6,282 nucleotides of DNA, from NCBI GenBank assembly GCA_020720185.1, contig DYPB01000110.1:1-6282 (forward strand), written 5' to 3'. Source of the DNA: Flavobacterium psychrophilum. GTDB lineage: Bacteria; Bacteroidota; Bacteroidia; Flavobacteriales; Flavobacteriaceae. A program made the translations under genes and the position numbers. A model generated the notes under the pieces. The model was not told the DNA's origin. It worked only from the letters and a program-made list of their open reading frames with translations, and did not search any database. Positions 1 to 5,403 of this stretch are shown here, piece after piece; position 1 is the stretch's first letter; each line of letters begins with the position of its first letter.

Positions 1-6
1 TCCTAC

Positions 7-1053
7 TTACCGCATTTCTAATCGGGTCATTATCGGAAAATGATCTGAGTTTTTAAAGTTCGGAAAGTTATCAAAAGATTTTATTTTGATGCTTTTATCT
101 GCAAAAATATAATCTATTCTTGACGGATAGTATTTAAAATTATAGGTTTCTCCAAATTTTGCTCCTGCCTCTTCAAAACAATCGCTTAAATTTCCTCGAA
201 TGCTTCTGTAAACAAATGAAAAGGCACTATTATTCATATCGCCACAAATTAAAATTGGGTAATTACAGTTTTTTTTGTGGTTCATAATTAACTCAGCCTG
301 AACTTGTTGTGCCGTAAATGCTTTGCTAATTCGTTTAAAAATCTTTTCTGATTTGGATTGATTGATATCATTTTTCCCATCATTAATATCACTTACATCT
401 GGACTTATTTTTATCGATTGCAAATGAATATTATAAACTCTTATAGTATCTTTTCCTTTTTTAATATCTACAAAAACGGCATTGTTATTAGAATTTGGAA
501 ATACAATATTACCACTATTTACAATTGGAAATTTAGAAAAAATAGCTTGTGCAGTTTTTATCTTATTACCTAACATTAAAATATACTTATGTTTATAAAC
601 CCGAAAATCAACCGCCGTATTTTCTGAATATTCTTGAAGACAAAGAATATCTGGATTTTTATCATTTATAAAAGTATGTATTTTTTGAGCTACATTGTTA
701 TCGTCAATCCAATAAAAAAGATTAAAAAGTCTAACATTATAACTCATTACTGTAAAATCGTCATCAGTTTCGGGCAAATTTTTATTTGAAAATTTATAGA
801 ATTTATTAACAAAAGTTATTCCGATAAGCAATACAATCCCTGATAATATAATTTGTCTTTTTACCTGAATAGCCCAATAAACAAAGAATAATCCATTGAA
901 AATTAAGAATAAAGGTAGGATAAGTGTTAAAACTGATAAAATTGGAAATAATTTTGGAGCTAAAAACGGTAAGATGTAAGCAAGAAATGTCAATACAGTT
1001 AATACTATATTGAAAAAAAACATCATTTTATTAAACCGTGATAGTTTTTTCAT
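7..1053 (-). CDS. Membrane-anchored endonuclease/exonuclease/phosphatase (EEP) family protein
   Basis: This 348-residue protein has two parts. Residues about 11-33, 36-60 and 67-86 are strongly hydrophobic and look like three membrane helices. The rest is a complete EEP fold (DNase I / exonuclease III / Mg-dependent phosphodiesterase superfamily). The metal and catalytic motifs appear in order: MSYNVR with N106, LCLQE with E141, NIHLQ with H210, GDMN with D272 and N274, RIDYIF with D314, and the C-terminal SDH with D337 and H338. All key residues are present, so it should be an active hydrolase. The substrate (nucleic acid, phospholipid or other phosphodiester) cannot be read from the sequence. 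The catalytic domain probably faces the periplasm, but topology is inferred. The ATG at 1053 gives the full first helix; Met10 and Met11 are possible alternatives. It lies 51 bp downstream of lipA on the same strand with no clear promoter between, so co-transcription is likely. Confidence 0.88.
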   Translation of the reverse strand: MKKLSRFNKMMFFFNIVLTVLTFLAYILPFLAPKLFPILSVLTLILPLFLIFNGLFFVYWAIQVKRQIILSGIVLLIGITFVNKFYKFSNKNLPETDDDFTVMSYNVRLFNLFYWIDDNNVAQKIHTFINDKNPDILCLQEYSENTAVDFRVYKHKYILMLGNKIKTAQAIFSKFPIVNSGNIVFPNSNNNAVFVDIKKGKDTIRVYNIHLQSIKISPDVSDINDGKNDINQSKSEKIFKRISKAFTAQQVQAELIMNHKKNCNYPILICGDMNNSAFSFVYRSIRGNLSDCFEEAGAKFGETYNFKYYPSRIDYIFADKSIKIKSFDNFPNFKNSDHFPIMTRLEMR

Positions 1054-1104
1054 TTTTAAATTAGTTTAGAAGTTTAAAAATCACTTTTACTCTACATTTT
1101 TTTA

Positions 1105-1974
1105 TTACAATATATGCTTTTGTGCCTTATAGGAACTCCGCACCAAGGCTCCACTTTCTATATGTCTGAATCCAAGTTCTAAACCAATTTTTTCGTATTT
1201 TTCAAATTGTTCTGGAGTTATAAATTGTTTTACTGGCAAGTGTTTTTTACTAGGCTGTAGGTATTGACCTATCGTAACAACATCAACATTATTGGCTTTC
1301 AAATCGTGCAAAGTTGCTATAACTTCTTCCTCGGTTTCTCCTAATCCTAACATTATTCCAGATTTTGTTCTATTAATACCTTCTTGTTTTAAATACTTTA
1401 AAACCGCCAAACTTCTGTCATATTTCGCCTGAATTCGTACTTCTCGTGTCAATCGTCTAACAGTTTCAATATTATGTGAAACAACTTCTGGATTCGCCAC
1501 AACAATTCTATCAATATTCATTTCAATACCCTGAAAATCAGGAATTAATGTTTCTAATGTCGTACTCGGATTCATTCTTCGAATTGCTTTTATAGTTTCC
1601 GACCAAATAATTGACCCGCCATCCTTCAAATCATCTCTATCAACACTGGTAATCACGGCATGTTTGATATTCATTATTGATATTGACCGAGCTACTTTTT
1701 CAGGTTCCTCCCAATCTACGGTTTCTGGTCTTCCAGTTTTTACACCACAAAAACCACAACTCCTAGTACAAATATTTCCCAATATCATAAAAGTTGCTGT
1801 TCCTTCGCCCCAACATTCGCCCATATTTGGGCAACTACCCGAAGTACAAATTGTGTTTAGGCTATATTTATCAACTAATCCTCGTAATTCCGTATATTTT
1901 TGTCCGATAGGCAATTTTACTTTTAACCACTTCGGCTTGCCTACAGGTAAAACATTTTCTAAAACGCTTTCCAT
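1105..1974 (-). CDS. lipA: Lipoyl synthase (radical SAM)
   Basis: LipA inserts two sulfurs at C6 and C8 of protein-bound octanoyl chains. This forms the lipoyl cofactor of pyruvate and 2-oxoglutarate dehydrogenases and of the glycine cleavage H protein. The 289 residues match the usual family length. The auxiliary [4Fe-4S] cluster motif C-x4-C-x5-C is C43, C48 and C54. The radical SAM motif C-x3-C-x2-C is C69, C73 and C76 (CTRSCGFC). The C-terminal RSSY motif at 279-282 supplies the serine ligand of the auxiliary cluster. Other family landmarks are TSVDRDDLKDGG (109-120), ETLIPDF (141-147), NPEVVSHNIETV (161-172), SGIMLGLGE (205-213) and GQYLQPSKKHLPV (236-248). The ATG at 1974 gives a normal N-terminus. 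A -7-like box lies 18 bp upstream. lipB is not in the window, so whether octanoyl is supplied by LipB or a ligase is not visible here. Confidence 0.97.
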   Translation of the reverse strand: MESVLENVLPVGKPKWLKVKLPIGQKYTELRGLVDKYSLNTICTSGSCPNMGECWGEGTATFMILGNICTRSCGFCGVKTGRPETVDWEEPEKVARSISIMNIKHAVITSVDRDDLKDGGSIIWSETIKAIRRMNPSTTLETLIPDFQGIEMNIDRIVVANPEVVSHNIETVRRLTREVRIQAKYDRSLAVLKYLKQEGINRTKSGIMLGLGETEEEVIATLHDLKANNVDVVTIGQYLQPSKKHLPVKQFITPEQFEKYEKIGLELGFRHIESGALVRSSYKAQKHIL

Positions 1975-1991
1975 AAATTTTTTTTAGGTTA

Positions 1992-1999
1992 CAAATATA
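1992..1999 (-). promoter_or_regulatory. Probable lipA promoter, -7 box TATATTTG
   Basis: Read on the minus strand, this 8-mer is TATATTTG, an exact match to the Bacteroidota primary-sigma -7 consensus TAnnTTTG. It lies 18 bp before the lipA start codon and implies a very short leader. I see no convincing TTG (-33) at the usual 19-21 bp further upstream. The palindrome ATTCGAAT (2021-2028) sits near that position. Confidence 0.5.
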
Positions 2000-2090
2000 A
2001 GGAAAGATTAGGAAATTTTTATTCGAATTCAAAAATCAAGTTTTAAACAAGATTCAATCCAATTGCTACAAACAAAATCAGAATGGTTTT

Positions 2091-2154
2091 ATTTATAGGT
2101 GGGTTCTATAAATAAATTTACAAAAAAACTAATTTATAGAACCCACCTATAGAT
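2091..2154. repeat. Composite inverted repeat: two facing copies of a 23-bp hairpin unit
   Basis: Two copies of one unit face each other across an 18-nt spacer (2114-2131). Copy 1 (2091-2113) is stem ATTTATAG, loop GTGGGTT, stem CTATAAAT. Copy 2 (2132-2154) is its reverse complement except for one base (G at 2152). Each unit is a small hairpin with an 8-bp stem and 7-nt loop. The pair can also fold into one long stem of 20 perfect pairs (2094-2113 with 2132-2151). It lies between the promoters of lipA and efp. There is no T-tract of the kind expected for an intrinsic terminator, and the genes on either side diverge, so a terminator role is unlikely. The arrangement resembles REP/BIME-type intergenic repeats, but no known family is identified. 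Confidence 0.9.
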
Positions 2155-2216
2155 ACAGTTAATTTTTCCTAAAAAAATAATTTAGAAAAATAAATTAAAT
2201 AATTGCAAATATTTTT

Positions 2217-2224
2217 TATCTTCG
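2217..2224 (+). promoter_or_regulatory. Probable efp operon promoter, -7 box TATCTTCG
   Basis: TATCTTCG differs from the Bacteroidota -7 consensus TAnnTTTG at one position. It lies 33 bp before the efp start codon. Nineteen bases upstream is TTA (2195-2197) instead of the consensus TTG, so the -33 element is weak. The leader is A-rich with no Shine-Dalgarno sequence, as is normal in this phylum. Confidence 0.5.
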
Positions 2225-2257
2225 CACCTCATTAAATTATTCATAAAAAAAACAAAA

Positions 2258-2824
2258 ATGGCATCAACTTCAGATATTAGAAACGGACTATGCATTAAAC
2301 ACAACCACGACATTTATAAAATTATAGAATTTTTACATGTAAAACCAGGAAAAGGACCTGCATTTGTTCGTACAAAATTAAAAAGTTTAACCAACGGAAA
2401 AGTCTTAGACAACACCTTTTCGGCAGGTCATAAAATTGATACCGTTCGAGTAGAAACACATACTTACCAATATTTATATGCAGAAGGAGATTTATTTCAT
2501 TTTATGAATACTGAAAGTTATGAGCAAATTACAATAAATAAAAACATACTTGACGCTCCTGATTTATTAAAAGAAGGAACAACAGTAATGGTTCAGGTAA
2601 ATACCGAAACCGATTTACCTTTATCAGTAGATATGCCTGCTTCAATAATTTTAGAGGTTACTTATGCCGAACCTGGCATAAAAGGAAATACTGCTACAAA
2701 CGCAACAAAACAAGCCACTGTTGAGACTGGTGCAACAATAAATGTTCCCTTATTTATAAACGAAGGCGATAAAATAAAGATAGAAACCGCTACTGGAAAC
2801 TATATGGAGCGAGTGAAAGAATAA
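2258..2824 (+). CDS. efp: Translation elongation factor P, PGKGP-loop type
   Basis: EF-P binds between the P and E sites of stalled ribosomes and promotes peptide-bond formation at consecutive prolines. The 188 residues are the standard length and three-domain build: an N-terminal KOW-like domain (about 2-63), a central OB domain (about 66-125) and a C-terminal OB domain (about 130-186) with the conserved stretch [16 protein letters not shown] (162-177). The tip loop that reaches the peptidyl-tRNA reads K29-P30-G31-K32-G33-P34-A35-F36. K32 corresponds to E. coli K34, which is beta-lysylated by EpmA. The loop here is the symmetric PGKGP form, described in actinobacterial EF-P that works with an unmodified lysine. 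No modifying enzyme is encoded in the window. It is the first gene of a probable operon, with 38 bp to the LpxD-like gene. Confidence 0.97.
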   Translation: MASTSDIRNGLCIKHNHDIYKIIEFLHVKPGKGPAFVRTKLKSLTNGKVLDNTFSAGHKIDTVRVETHTYQYLYAEGDLFHFMNTESYEQITINKNILDAPDLLKEGTTVMVQVNTETDLPLSVDMPASIILEVTYAEPGIKGNTATNATKQATVETGATINVPLFINEGDKIKIETATGNYMERVKE

Positions 2825-2860
2825 ATGCCTATAAACCCCGCAATGCTGGGCAACAAATAA
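2825..2860 (+). other. 11-codon open frame filling the efp-lpxD spacer (possible leader or coupling ORF)
   Basis: An ATG begins at the base directly after the efp stop codon. It opens the 11-codon frame [11 protein letters not shown], whose TAA ends two bases before the start codon of the LpxD-like gene. The frame thus spans the spacer almost exactly. The stretch is also locally richer in G+C (CCCCGC, GCTGGGC) than its surroundings. It could let ribosomes pass from efp into the next gene, or it could be chance. The peptide is not recognised and there is no evidence that it is made. Confidence 0.2.
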
Positions 2861-2862
2861 AA

Positions 2863-3792
2863 ATGAAATTCAATACAACACAAACATTAAAAAAAATTGC
2901 ATCAATCATCAACTGTCAATATATTGGTTCTGATGATTTTGCAGTTTTAGGTATGAACGAAATTCATGTAGTAACAGCAGGAGATATTGTATTTGTTGAT
3001 CATCCAAAGTATTATGACAAAGCTTTAAACTCAGCCGCAACAATTATCTTAATCAATAAAATGGTTGATTGTCCTGTGGGTAAAGCATTATTGATTTCTG
3101 ATGATCCGTTTAGAGATTTCAACAAATTGACCAAGCATTTTATGCCTTTTGTTTCATCAAATATTAATATATCTGCTACTGCAAATATTGGAAAAGGTAC
3201 TGTAATTCAGCCCAATACATTTATTGGAAACCATGTAACTATTGGAGAAAATTGTTTAATACATTCCAATGTTTCAATCTATGACCATACAATAATAGGT
3301 AATAATTGTATCATCCATTCAGGAACAGTACTTGGAGCAGATGCTTTTTATTACAAAAAACGCACCGATGGCTTTGATCAATTAATTTCAGGCGGACGAG
3401 TTATTATTAAAAATAATGTCGGAATTGGTGCATTATGCACTATCGACAAAGGTGTTACGGGCGATACAACCATTGGAGAAGGCACAAAAATTGACAACCA
3501 AGTTCATGTAGGACATGATACAATTATAGGAAAAAAATGCTTAATAGCCTCTCAAACAGGCATTGCAGGTTGTGTAGTTATTGAAGATGAAGTAACACTT
3601 TGGGGGCAAGTAGGCACCACAAGTGGCATAACTATAGGTACAAAAGCCGTAATTATGGGACAAACAGGTGTTACTAAAAGTGTTGATGGCGGAAAAAGTT
3701 ATTTTGGCACACCTATTCAAGAATCTCGGGAGGTACTGAAACAAATGGCAAATGTAAAGAAAATTCCAGAAATTTTAGAAAAATTAAGATAA
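2863..3792 (+). CDS. LpxD-like UDP-3-O-acylglucosamine N-acyltransferase family protein (possible second LpxD)
   Basis: Classical LpxD transfers a 3-hydroxyacyl chain from acyl-ACP to the 2-amine of UDP-3-O-acylglucosamine, the third step of lipid A synthesis, in the cytoplasm as a trimer. This 309-residue protein has the same plan: an N-terminal uridine-binding-type domain (about 1-98), a left-handed beta-helix of hexapeptide repeats (about 101-270; for example [24 protein letters not shown]) and a C-terminal helical tail (about 284-309). The equivalent of catalytic E. coli His239 is H218 in NQVHVGHD. The second conserved His, in the classical G-H-x-x-I motif, is replaced: the matching stretch is TTSGITIG (252-259) with Gly255. 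It is somewhat shorter than typical LpxD (about 340). From memory, Flavobacteriia carry such a second LpxD-like gene between efp and sucD besides a true lpxD in the lpxD-lpxC/fabZ-lpxA cluster. The exact substrate is therefore uncertain, and I give no symbol. Confidence 0.85.
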   Translation: MKFNTTQTLKKIASIINCQYIGSDDFAVLGMNEIHVVTAGDIVFVDHPKYYDKALNSAATIILINKMVDCPVGKALLISDDPFRDFNKLTKHFMPFVSSNINISATANIGKGTVIQPNTFIGNHVTIGENCLIHSNVSIYDHTIIGNNCIIHSGTVLGADAFYYKKRTDGFDQLISGGRVIIKNNVGIGALCTIDKGVTGDTTIGEGTKIDNQVHVGHDTIIGKKCLIASQTGIAGCVVIEDEVTLWGQVGTTSGITIGTKAVIMGQTGVTKSVDGGKSYFGTPIQESREVLKQMANVKKIPEILEKLR

Positions 3793-3793
3793 A

Positions 3794-4156
3794 ATGGCAT
3801 TAAAAAAATTAGTTCAAGAATTTTATAAATCCGATGCGGTAATAAATAGCACGGTTATGGAAAATTTTTTGCATCCTGATTTTGAATTAGAATGGCATAG
3901 CACAAAAGGACTTGTGAAAATGAATAGGCAACAATTACTGACATTCGCAGACAATTTAGGAACAGCATATATTAGCTCGAAAGTTAAAATAAAACACCTC
4001 CTAAAAGAGGGTAATTTTGTTACCGTACAGTACAAACATTCCGTTAAAACCATAGAGAATCCAAGAGAGGAAATACTATTAGCTAATTTTTTTACTATAT
4101 GGGAAATAAAAGACGATAAACTTTTTAGAGGATATCAAATGAGTCAATTGTCATAA
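3794..4156 (+). CDS. Small NTF2/SnoaL-like fold protein, function unknown
   Basis: This 120-residue soluble protein has the outline of the NTF2-like (SnoaL-like) cone fold. An N-terminal helix pair (KKLVQEFYKSDAVINSTVMENFL, about 4-26) precedes HPDFELEWHSTKG (27-39). A helix with QQLLTFADNL (46-55) and a run of beta strands follow, including VKIKHLLKEGNFVTVQYKHSVKT (64-86) and LLANFFTIWEIKDDKLFRGYQMSQ (95-118). The family includes small-ligand-binding proteins and isomerases. Nothing here fixes a catalytic set, though the buried H27, H35 and W103 are candidates for the pocket. No signal peptide or membrane segment is seen. The start lies one base after the stop codon of the LpxD-like gene, so the two are almost certainly co-transcribed and probably translationally coupled. 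The family assignment is by pattern recognition; the role is not known. Confidence 0.75.
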   Translation: MALKKLVQEFYKSDAVINSTVMENFLHPDFELEWHSTKGLVKMNRQQLLTFADNLGTAYISSKVKIKHLLKEGNFVTVQYKHSVKTIENPREEILLANFFTIWEIKDDKLFRGYQMSQLS

Positions 4157-4210
4157 AAAATTATCGTTCAAAAATAATACAACTTCTACATATAATTCAT
4201 AACTTTTTCC

Positions 4211-4218
4211 TACTTTTG
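4211..4218 (+). promoter_or_regulatory. sucD promoter, -7 box TACTTTTG
   Basis: TACTTTTG is an exact match to the Bacteroidota -7 consensus TAnnTTTG and is followed by C, as is common. It lies 29 bp before the sucD start codon, in the 91-bp gap after the NTF2-like gene. No clear TTG (-33) is found at the usual distance. It suggests that sucD can be transcribed independently of the efp operon, although read-through is possible because no terminator is seen in the gap. Confidence 0.6.
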
Positions 4219-4247
4219 CAATATAAAAATTTTAATAAATAGATAAA

Positions 4248-5120
4248 ATGAGTGTTTTAGTTAATAAAAATTCAAAAATAATAGTTCAAGGTTTTACAGG
4301 TAGCGAAGGAACATTTCATGCCAGTCAAATGATTGAATATGGTACAAATGTTGTAGGCGGAGTAACTCCAGGAAAAGGAGGAACAATGCACCTTGAGCGT
4401 CCCGTTTTTAATACTGTTAAAGATGCAGTTGATAAAGCTGGTGCTGACACAACAATTATTTTTGTACCACCAGCCTTTGCAGCCGATGCCATTATGGAAG
4501 CAGCCGATGCTGGAATAAAAGTAATTATTGCAATTACAGAAGGTATTCCGGTGGCCGATATGATTAAAGCTTACCAATATATTAAAGATAAAAACTGTAG
4601 ATTAATTGGTCCTAACTGTCCGGGTGTTATTACCCCCGAAGAAGCAAAAGTAGGTATTATGCCAGGTTTTGTTTTCAAAAAAGGAACTGTTGGAATTGTA
4701 TCAAAATCAGGTACATTAACTTACGAAGCAGCAGATCAAGTGGTAAAACAAGGAATGGGAATTACAACTGCTATTGGAATTGGTGGCGATCCAATTATTG
4801 GAACAACAACTAAAGAAGCAGTTGAATTATTAATGAATGACGATGAAACTGAATGTATTGTAATGATTGGTGAAATAGGTGGTCAATTAGAAGCCGATGC
4901 CGCAAGATGGATAAAAGCAGACGGAAACCGTAAACCAGTTGTTGGATTTATTGCTGGCGAAACCGCACCAAAAGGAAGAACAATGGGACATGCAGGTGCA
5001 ATTGTTGGTGGAGCCGATGATACTGCTGAAGCTAAAAAACGAATTATGAGAGAATGTGGCATTTATGTTGTTGATTCTCCTGCTGAAATTGGTAAAAAAG
5101 TTAAAGAAGTTATGGGATAG
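4248..5120 (+). CDS. sucD: Succinyl-CoA synthetase (ligase), alpha subunit
   Basis: SucD pairs with SucC to convert succinyl-CoA, nucleoside diphosphate and phosphate to succinate, CoA and nucleoside triphosphate in the TCA cycle. The 290 residues are the normal length. The N-terminal CoA-binding Rossmann domain (about 1-125) carries [11 protein letters not shown] (14-24) and GGVTPGKGG (37-45), with C124 in GPNCPG (121-126) as the conserved CoA-site cysteine. The ligase domain (about 145-290) contains KSGTLTYE (153-160), [10 protein letters not shown] (177-186), GEIGG (208-212) and [10 protein letters not shown] (243-252). Its H248 is the histidine that is phosphorylated in the reaction. All key residues are present. 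sucC is not adjacent, unlike the sucCD operon of proteobacteria. The ATG at 4248 gives the expected [15 protein letters not shown] start, and a strong intrinsic terminator follows. Confidence 0.98.
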   Translation: MSVLVNKNSKIIVQGFTGSEGTFHASQMIEYGTNVVGGVTPGKGGTMHLERPVFNTVKDAVDKAGADTTIIFVPPAFAADAIMEAADAGIKVIIAITEGIPVADMIKAYQYIKDKNCRLIGPNCPGVITPEEAKVGIMPGFVFKKGTVGIVSKSGTLTYEAADQVVKQGMGITTAIGIGGDPIIGTTTKEAVELLMNDDETECIVMIGEIGGQLEADAARWIKADGNRKPVVGFIAGETAPKGRTMGHAGAIVGGADDTAEAKKRIMRECGIYVVDSPAEIGKKVKEVMG

Positions 5121-5137
5121 ACCCTAACAATATATAT

Positions 5138-5164
5138 AAAAAGAGGCTTTCATCCTCTTTTTTT
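5138..5164 (+). terminator. Intrinsic terminator after sucD
   Basis: A 9-bp stem, AAAAAGAGG (5138-5146) with CCTCTTTTT (5154-5162), encloses a 7-nt loop and runs into seven consecutive T residues (5158-5164). It starts 18 bp after the sucD stop codon. This is a standard Rho-independent terminator on the plus strand. The A-rich left arm could allow weaker activity in the other direction, but no minus-strand gene is nearby. Confidence 0.85.
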
Positions 5165-5173
5165 GTTTCATCT

Positions 5174-5196
5174 ATTTATAGGTGGGTTCTATAAAT
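5174..5196 (+). repeat. Solo copy of the 23-bp hairpin unit
   Basis: This copy has the same stem ATTTATAG (5174-5181), loop GTGGGTT (5182-5188) and stem CTATAAAT (5189-5196) as copy 1 at 2091-2113. It is identical over 24 bases (5173-5196 with 2090-2113). Against the reverse complement of copy 2 it matches at 25 of 26 positions (5174-5199 with 2129-2154). It lies nine bases past the T-tract of the sucD terminator. Confidence 0.9.
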
Positions 5197-5244
5197 TAGC
5201 TGATAGGTATTTTTGGAATTATTTTGAAAAGATTTTTTCTTTCT

Positions 5245-5276
5245 TTTTGTTCAAATATGCCCATATTTAAACAAAA
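5245..5276. repeat. Imperfect palindrome upstream of the DUF2490 gene
   Basis: TTTTGTT (5245-5251) pairs with AACAAAA (5270-5276), and AAATAT (5253-5258) pairs with ATATTT (5263-5268), around a GCCC tetraloop with a single C/A mismatch. That is 13 pairs in 14. No T-tract follows on either strand, so it is not an obvious terminator. It ends 37 bp before the -7 box of the next gene, a position that would suit a regulator-binding site or a cruciform. It differs from the 23-bp hairpin unit. Confidence 0.65.
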
Positions 5277-5292
5277 GATGGGAAAAAGATGG
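5273..5292 (+). repeat. Direct repeat of AAAAGATGG, 11-bp period
   Basis: The 9-mer AAAAGATGG occurs at 5273-5281 and again at 5284-5292, so the two lie about one helical turn apart on the same DNA face. The pair ends 21 bp before the -7 box at 5314, just where a -33 element would be expected and is not seen. A tandem activator site is possible, but a chance repeat in A-rich DNA cannot be excluded. Confidence 0.4.
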
Positions 5293-5313
5293 AAAACTAA
5301 AAATTATAATTCA

Positions 5314-5321
5314 TAGATTTG
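5314..5321 (+). promoter_or_regulatory. Promoter of the DUF2490 gene, -7 box TAGATTTG
   Basis: TAGATTTG followed by C matches the Bacteroidota -7 consensus TAnnTTTG exactly. There is no TTG in the -33 window. Transcription from here would give a leader of roughly 75-80 nt before the ATG at 5404. The leader contains two mutually exclusive weak pairings, GATGAG (5365-5370) with CTCATC (5385-5390), or GAGT (5368-5371) with ACTC (5375-5378). Confidence 0.55.
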
Positions 5322-5403
5322 CACTTTCGTTTTTTCTAATAACTGAATTATATAAATAAAAAGGGATGAGTTTTACTCTAAACCCTCATCATTAAATTAA
5401 AGT

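Noticed and set aside
358..573. 71-codon plus-strand open frame inside the EEP gene
   Set aside because: It is antisense to a well-supported coding sequence, and its composition (Ile, Tyr and Asn from AT-rich codons) shows no recognisable domain.
1664..1987. 107-codon plus-strand open frame opposite lipA
   Set aside because: It overlaps the conserved LipA cysteine motifs in antisense, and its product matches no known family.
2091..2154. Bidirectional terminator between lipA and efp
   Set aside because: The genes on either side diverge, so no transcript is expected to end here, and the stem is not followed by a T-tract. The third copy sits after a separate, complete terminator.
2178..2197. 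AT-only palindrome TAATTTA / TAAATTA upstream of efp
   Set aside because: Seven A-T pairs in DNA this AT-rich are expected by chance, and nothing ties it to a function.
2833..2849. Hairpin in the efp-lpxD spacer (CCC with GGG)
   Set aside because: The stem is three pairs, then a mismatch, with no T-tract; too weak for a terminator or attenuator.
3541..4053. Two minus-strand open frames (3541-3744 and 3823-4053) opposite the LpxD-like and NTF2-like genes
   Set aside because: Both are antisense shadows without recognisable products.
4272..4577. 101-codon minus-strand open frame opposite sucD
   Set aside because: It is rich in Cys, Asn and Phe, which is typical of an antisense shadow of a conserved gene; it has no domain and no promoter.
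2155..5173. The four-gene block as a mobile element or defence island
   Set aside because: All four genes look vertically inherited and most are core housekeeping functions; there is no transposase, integrase or target-site duplication.
2091..5196. CRISPR array, from three near-identical 23-bp copies
   Set aside because: There are only three copies, in mixed orientation, with spacings of 18 and about 3,020 bp, and no cas gene. This is not an array.
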